NCBI GenBank assembly: GCA_031372765.1
Contig: JANMLW010000147.1
Span: 1 to 26,397 of the forward strand
DNA from: JADCCX01 sp031372765
Lineage (GTDB): Bacteria; Pseudomonadota; Alphaproteobacteria; Rhizobiales; Beijerinckiaceae
Direction of reading: 5' to 3'
DNA length: 26,397 bases
In this document: positions 22,464 to 26,397 of the stretch, piece by piece
How positions within the stretch are numbered: the first letter of the stretch is position 1
Layout: each line of letters opens with the position of its first letter
Notes under the pieces: model-generated
Databases searched by the model: none
Seen by the model: the letters and a program-made list of their open reading frames with translations, nothing else
What the model was told of the DNA's origin: nothing
Program-made: the position numbers and the translations under genes

Positions 22464-24176
22464 TCAGGCGCCCGCGTTGATTAGGCTGGCGATCCGCTCA
22501 GCCACCATGATGACTGGCACATTGAGATTGGCACAAGGTATGGTGGGGAAGAGCGAGGCGTCGCAGACACGTAGCCCCTCCATGCCCTGCACGCGGCCGG
22601 CATGATCGGTGACGGCCAGAACGTCCCCGGCTCTACCCATGCGACAGGTGCCCGAAGCATGCCATACACCAGTCACTGAACTGTCAAGATAGGCATCAAG
22701 TGCTGTGTCGTCATTCATGAGATCATCCAGTGATGGCCCTTCATGGGTCAGCGCGCGCATCACATTTGCGCTATAGGGGCCGCTGCCATCCACCAGCAAG
22801 CCCGCTAATCCGGTTGCCATGCGGTTTTTCAAAGTTACAGGGCCGTATTTCCGGGCGCGGTTGGATAGCCTGGCAGGCTGGGGATATCCGGTGATGCCTG
22901 TTGCTGCGATGTCCCTGGCAAGATCAGCAACAACGCGAAAGGCACTCTTCAATCGGATACGGTCACGCTCATCGGATAACAGGCACATGTCGATCAGTGG
23001 TGGCCCGTCGGTATCATGATCAAGTTCAACCCGGCCGCGGCTGTAGCTTTTGTTAACCCAGAAGGCGAGCGCACCCATGCGCTTGCCCACCCCGTGCCAT
23101 GCCGAGCGCCCCATGATGCCCAGATGCATATCGCCTGTGGGGCAGCCATCGTGGCCTGACGAGAAACGCCAGATGGCGGGGATGTGGTGGGCGTTGGCGT
23201 TTCGCATGCGGCTCTGGCGCGGCAGGTATAGCGCCACACCGGCATAGGGATGCTCCATCAGGTTCTGACCCACACCGGCAAGATGCTTGACCACGGTAAT
23301 ACCGCGCTCCCTGAGATGACCAGCAGGGCCAATGCCGCTGCGCATCAGGATTGCAGGGGTTTGCAATGCGCCTGCCGCGATGATGACCTCTTTGGCAGAA
23401 ATGGGCACCAGCACTGAACCAAGCGCGAGGGTGATGCCAGTCACGCGGGTTCCATCAACTATCACTCTATGCACAGAAGTATCTGTAATGATTGTAAGAT
23501 TACTTCTTTTCCGAACCTCTGGCGTCAGCCATGCCAAGGACGTGGGCACGCGCTGAAACTGTTCATCCAGATTGACGGCCTGTGCGAAAACACCGTCGCG
23601 CCAGTCTCCGTTCTGATCCGGGTACTCAGGGATTCCACGCTGCTCCAGCGCCTTGATGGTTTCCGTTACAAAGGGAGATCGCCAGGCATCCGGCACGGCG
23701 CGAATGGGCAGCGGACCATCCTTGCCATGCAGGGGGCCACCTTGTTCGAGATGCCGTTCCATCTTGCGAAAATAGGGAAGCACGCTCTCCCAGTTCCAGC
23801 CCTCGGCTCCGTGTGCCTCCCACTCATCATAGTCGGCCGGAGAACCGCGGTTTGCGCCGATGCCGTTGATGGCTGAGCCGCCACCCAGCACACGGCCTTG
23901 GGAATAAGGCACGGACTTGCGCTGCTCCGCCGCATTGCCGCGTGTTCCTCCCATTTTCGCGCTCAGGTTGGTGTAGGTCAGCGAAGGATCGAAATAAGCA
24001 ATGCCGGGATAGGCGGCGGCGATTTGGGGTGGCAGGTTTTGCGCCGAGATATCCTTGCCAGCCTCGATCAGCAGCACCTCACGGGAGGACTTTTCCGATA
24101 ACCGCGCCGCCAGCACGCAACCGGACGACCCACCGCCCACGATGATGACATCAAAAGGTTTTTGAGGAATCTGCAT
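22464..24176 (-). CDS. GMC-family FAD-dependent oxidoreductase (choline-dehydrogenase-like)
   Basis: The 570-residue product is a glucose-methanol-choline oxidoreductase. FAD is bound by DVIIVGGGSSGCVLAARLSE at the N-terminus. Both signature patterns are present: GRVLGGGSAINGIGANRGSPADYDEW and GALQTPAILMRSGIGPAGHL. The C-terminal catalytic His lies in WHASGTCRMG, with the Asn of ANLNVPVIMVAERIA as its partner. Members oxidise primary or secondary alcohols; the substrate cannot be read from sequence. There is no signal peptide, so it is cytoplasmic or membrane-attached. It diverges from the ABC transporter genes across 76 bases, which suggests the imported compound is its substrate or a precursor (inference). 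The ribosome-binding site at the ATG is weak. Confidence 0.93.
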   Translation of the reverse strand: MQIPQKPFDVIIVGGGSSGCVLAARLSEKSSREVLLIEAGKDISAQNLPPQIAAAYPGIAYFDPSLTYTNLSAKMGGTRGNAAEQRKSVPYSQGRVLGGGSAINGIGANRGSPADYDEWEAHGAEGWNWESVLPYFRKMERHLEQGGPLHGKDGPLPIRAVPDAWRSPFVTETIKALEQRGIPEYPDQNGDWRDGVFAQAVNLDEQFQRVPTSLAWLTPEVRKRSNLTIITDTSVHRVIVDGTRVTGITLALGSVLVPISAKEVIIAAGALQTPAILMRSGIGPAGHLRERGITVVKHLAGVGQNLMEHPYAGVALYLPRQSRMRNANAHHIPAIWRFSSGHDGCPTGDMHLGIMGRSAWHGVGKRMGALAFWVNKSYSRGRVELDHDTDGPPLIDMCLLSDERDRIRLKSAFRVVADLARDIAATGITGYPQPARLSNRARKYGPVTLKNRMATGLAGLLVDGSGPYSANVMRALTHEGPSLDDLMNDDTALDAYLDSSVTGVWHASGTCRMGRAGDVLAVTDHAGRVQGMEGLRVCDASLFPTIPCANLNVPVIMVAERIASLINAGA

Positions 24177-24252
24177 GATCCAGCATTGCAGTGCTTGCGC
24201 TGCAAGGAAAGTCCAGTTCTATTGGTCGCATCTAATTCTGGGAGGAAAATCA
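24177..24252. promoter_or_regulatory. Short divergent control region, GMC oxidoreductase / ABC transporter
   Basis: This 76-base gap must serve both directions. It contains the inverted repeat TTGCAG-N8-CTGCAA (24186-24205), adjacent to the oxidoreductase start, which is a candidate operator. GGGAGGA precedes the ATG at 24253 of the binding protein. No sigma-70 pair is clear. Confidence 0.35.
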
Positions 24253-25863
24253 ATGAAGACACTATCGCTCGCAAGCCGCCGAAGCATAACCAAGGGAATG
24301 GCTGCGGCACTCATTGCCACGCCGTTCGGCTCCATGACCCGTCAGGCATGGGCGCAGGCGCGAAAGGCGGGTACGCTCACCACATTGATTACGCCAGAAC
24401 CGCCAATCCTCATTCTGGGCGTCAACAACCAGGGGCCGACACTGATTGTCGCCAGCAAGATTTTTGAAGGCCTGCTGACCTATTCGCAGAAACTGGAGCC
24501 GATGCCGGGCCTCGCCAAGAGCTTTACTCTGGCTGCCGACAACGTGACCTACACTTTCAACCTGCAAACCGGCGTGACCTGGCACGATGGCAAGCCGTTC
24601 ACGGCGGAAGACGTTGTGTTCTCGATCATGAACTTCCACATGGAACTTTCGCCGCGCTCGCGTGCCATTTTCCAGCGCATCGAAAGCTGTGTGGCCAAGG
24701 ATGCCGTAACTGTTGAACTCAAGCTGAAAGCGCCGTTCCAGCCCTTCCTCCTGATGTTTGATGCAACCACCTGCGCCATCATGCCAAAACATATCTATGA
24801 CGGGCAGGACGCGGCCACCATGCGCAACAATCCCTCCAACCAGACACCTGTTGGAACAGGGCCTTTCAAATTGGGCGAATGGCAGCGTGGCAATTTCATC
24901 AAGCTGGTCAAGAACGACAAATACTGGCAGCCGGGCAAGCCTGCTCTTGATGAGGTAATTTACCGCGTTATCCCGGATTCGAACCTGCGTGGCGTTGCCT
25001 TGCAAACCGGGCAGGTGCAACTCACCGGCTTCAATGATATCGAGGCGTTCGATGTGCCCCGCTACAAGGCGGAACCCAATCTCGACGTCAATCTGGGCGG
25101 CTGGGAGTATTTCGGTCCCCTCTCGTGGATCGAGTTGAATCACCGCTCCAAGCCATTGGATAACCCCAAGGTACGCCGCGCGCTGTCGATGCTGATTGAC
25201 CGGAATTTCATTCTCAACCGGCTGTGGTTCGGGGTTGGCAAGGTGGCGACAAGCCCCATAAGCTCGGCTACGAAATTCCATGATTCATCGGTTAAATTGC
25301 CTGCTTATGATGAAAAAGCGGCCGCCGCGCTGCTGGATGAGGCTGGCCTCAAGGCAGGTGCTGATGGTACGCGGTTCGAGCTGAAATTCATGCCATTGCC
25401 ATACGGTGAAATCTGGAACCGCCTGGGGGAATACATCCGCCAGCAGTTTGCCAAGGTAGGCATCAAACTGGTGGCAGAGGCGGTGGATGCCGCCACCTGG
25501 GCGCGCAAGCTGGGCCAATGGGAATATGATGTGACGATCAACTTCGTCTACCAGTGGGGTGATCCCACACTGGGCGTGGAGCGCACCTATGTCTCCACCA
25601 ATATCCAGAAGGTGCCCTTCACCAACACGGCAGGCTACAACAACCCTAAAGTGGATGACCTGTTCAAGACCGCGCGCGAGAACCCGGATCCACAGATCAG
25701 GGCCAAGGCATTCTCGGATGTTCAGAATGTGATTGTGGACGATATGCCATTGATCTGGTTGCTGGAACTATCCTTCCCAACGATCCACGAGAAGAAACTG
25801 AAGAACGTCGTGGCAGGAGGCACCGGCATACATATGAACTTTGCGGATGTGAGCTTCACCTGA
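24253..25863 (+). CDS. ABC transporter substrate-binding protein, family 5 (peptide/nickel class)
   Basis: The 536-residue product is a periplasmic binding protein of the DppA/OppA/NikA class (SBP_bac_5). It has a twin-arginine-like signal (LASRRSITKGMAAALIATPFG ... RQAWAQA), then LIVASKIFEGLLTYSQKLEPMPGLAKSF and TYTFNLQTGVTWHDGKPFTAEDVVFSIMNF, the family signature. GTGPFKLGEWQRGNFIKLVKNDKYW and NPKVRRALSMLIDRNFI mark the second lobe. Substrates of the class range from peptides to sugars and opines, so none is assigned. The ATG at 24253 has GGAGGA seven bases upstream, which rules out the longer reading from 24175. The permease gene follows after 55 bases that include a hairpin. Confidence 0.94.
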   Translation: MKTLSLASRRSITKGMAAALIATPFGSMTRQAWAQARKAGTLTTLITPEPPILILGVNNQGPTLIVASKIFEGLLTYSQKLEPMPGLAKSFTLAADNVTYTFNLQTGVTWHDGKPFTAEDVVFSIMNFHMELSPRSRAIFQRIESCVAKDAVTVELKLKAPFQPFLLMFDATTCAIMPKHIYDGQDAATMRNNPSNQTPVGTGPFKLGEWQRGNFIKLVKNDKYWQPGKPALDEVIYRVIPDSNLRGVALQTGQVQLTGFNDIEAFDVPRYKAEPNLDVNLGGWEYFGPLSWIELNHRSKPLDNPKVRRALSMLIDRNFILNRLWFGVGKVATSPISSATKFHDSSVKLPAYDEKAAAALLDEAGLKAGADGTRFELKFMPLPYGEIWNRLGEYIRQQFAKVGIKLVAEAVDAATWARKLGQWEYDVTINFVYQWGDPTLGVERTYVSTNIQKVPFTNTAGYNNPKVDDLFKTARENPDPQIRAKAFSDVQNVIVDDMPLIWLLELSFPTIHEKKLKNVVAGGTGIHMNFADVSFT

Positions 25864-25882
25864 TGCGTGATGTGCGGGCAGA

Positions 25883-25907
25883 CTCCCTCTCCGGTCTGGA
25901 GAGGGAG
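25883..25907. repeat. Perfect hairpin / REP-like palindrome between binding protein and permease genes
   Basis: Arms CTCCCTCTCC (25883-25892) and GGAGAGGGAG (25898-25907) are perfectly complementary around a 5-base loop, giving a 10-bp stem. The 3' arm contributes to the purine-rich GGGAGAGG that serves as the permease ribosome-binding site. Composition resembles the repeat at the window start and rhizobial palindromes. No T-run follows, so it is not a terminator. Confidence 0.7.
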
Positions 25908-25918
25908 AGGTTGCCTCG

Positions 25919-26397
25919 ATGACACTGACAGCTTTTCTGGCATTCCTCGGGCGGCGACTGATCAAAGCCTTTGGCGTTGTACTTGGCGTTATAATACTCG
26001 CCTTTTTTATCGTGCGTCTGGCACCGGGTGATCCTGCCAGCGTGATAGCGGGACAGTCCGGCGCGGCGGATGCTGTGTTTATGGCGCAGCTGCGCGAGCA
26101 GTTTGGCCTGGATCGGCCCTTGCTCGTACAGCTCTGGATTTATCTCAAGGGTGTCGCGGGTTTCGATTTTGGCTATTCGCACCGCGTGCAGCGTTCCGTA
26201 GTCAGCATGATCGGCGAGCGGTTGCCCGCTACCATCCTGCTGACGGGGGCCGCATTCATATTCGCGCTGGCAGCAGGTATTTCGCTGGGAGCGCTGGCTG
26301 CCCGCAAGGTTGGCACAACAACTGACAGCCTTGTCACGGTTCTGGCCCTGACCTTTTACGCCACGCCAATCTTCTGGGTTGGCCTGATTTTCATCCT
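25919..26397 (+). CDS. ABC transporter permease, DppB/OppB class (3' part beyond window)
   Basis: The frame opens at the ATG at 25919 and runs to the window end without a stop (159 codons). It reads MTLTAFLAFLGRRLIKAFGV, then VRLAPGDPASVIAGQ, the invariant RL.PGDP motif of DppB-type permeases. EQFGLDRPLLVQLWIYLKGVAGFDFGYS and ERLPATILLTGAAFIFALAAGISLGALAA, which starts the conserved inner-membrane BPD_transp_1 domain, follow. Two to three membrane segments are visible so far. It belongs with the preceding binding protein. The second permease and ATPases are expected to the right, but they are not in the window. The purine-rich sequence 8 bases before the ATG is a ribosome-binding site and lies in the 3' arm of a hairpin. 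Confidence 0.93.
   Translation, partial: MTLTAFLAFLGRRLIKAFGVVLGVIILAFFIVRLAPGDPASVIAGQSGAADAVFMAQLREQFGLDRPLLVQLWIYLKGVAGFDFGYSHRVQRSVVSMIGERLPATILLTGAAFIFALAAGISLGALAARKVGTTTDSLVTVLALTFYATPIFWVGLIFI

Noticed and set aside
24262..25281. Leftward open frame (339 codons) opposite the ABC binding protein
   Set aside because: Antisense to a gene with strong SBP_bac_5 motifs. Its product is rich in Arg, His and Glu in the way of a reversed codon pattern.
1..26397. CRISPR array, insertion sequence, rRNA or phage genes
   Set aside because: No regularly spaced direct repeats, transposase, rRNA or phage-type genes were seen on either strand.

Overview
This window looks like chromosomal DNA of an alphaproteobacterium, most likely of the order Hyphomicrobiales (Rhizobiales). 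The pointers are the bamE / CBP3-type chaperone / yceD / plsX / fabH / ihfA / merR neighbourhood, an alphaproteobacterial-type (short, 'type 2') argC, an Rsm22/METTL17-like protein, and two short GC-rich palindromes that resemble the dispersed repeats of rhizobia and brucellae. Genus cannot be fixed from the sequence alone. Twenty-six coding regions (the last cut by the window edge) and one tRNA are supported; no stretch over 300 bases lacks a gene.

Region 1 (1-4850) is cofactor and amino-acid metabolism. A TusA-like sulfur carrier and a periplasmic seven-blade WD40 protein ending in a cytochrome c domain are co-transcribed leftward. They diverge from fdhD (formate dehydrogenase sulfurtransferase) and mobA (molybdenum cofactor guanylylation), so sulfur transfer, molybdenum cofactor maturation and a c-type electron carrier sit together. 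argC (arginine synthesis) and a small NTF2-fold protein read leftward, behind a possible regulatory leader with a 17-bp palindrome and an intrinsic terminator.

Region 2 (4852-12509) is the conserved core. An Rsm22-like protein with four cysteines spaced as in Fe-S METTL17 and a BamE/OmlA lipoprotein run leftward. The cytochrome bc1 assembly chaperone, YceD/DUF177, plsX, fabH, ihfA and a MerR-type regulator run rightward, ending at tRNA-Pro(GGG). A small secreted protein and a DUF808 membrane protein interrupt the usual fabH-ihfA junction.

Region 3 (12578-18018) is accessory catabolism and uptake: an orphan TRAP-transporter binding protein, a LysR regulator, a divergent 80-residue protein coupled to a tautomerase, a fumarylacetoacetate-hydrolase-family enzyme, and a FadL-type outer-membrane channel with a strong terminator.

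Region 4 (18049-22294) is a tightly coupled three-gene leftward operon: a UbiA-type prenyltransferase carrying a degenerate HAD-like N-terminus, a DprE1-like FAD oxidase, and a large polytopic GT-C-like membrane protein. The first two correspond to steps of the polyprenyl-phospho-arabinofuranose route known from mycobacteria, and to the arabinosylation genes of Azorhizobium. The operon may make and transfer a pentofuranose onto a surface glycan. This is the most interesting part of the window.

Region 5 (22464-26397) holds a GMC flavin oxidoreductase diverging from a dipeptide/nickel-type ABC transporter (binding protein and first permease, the latter cut by the window edge). A perfect hairpin covers the permease ribosome-binding site.
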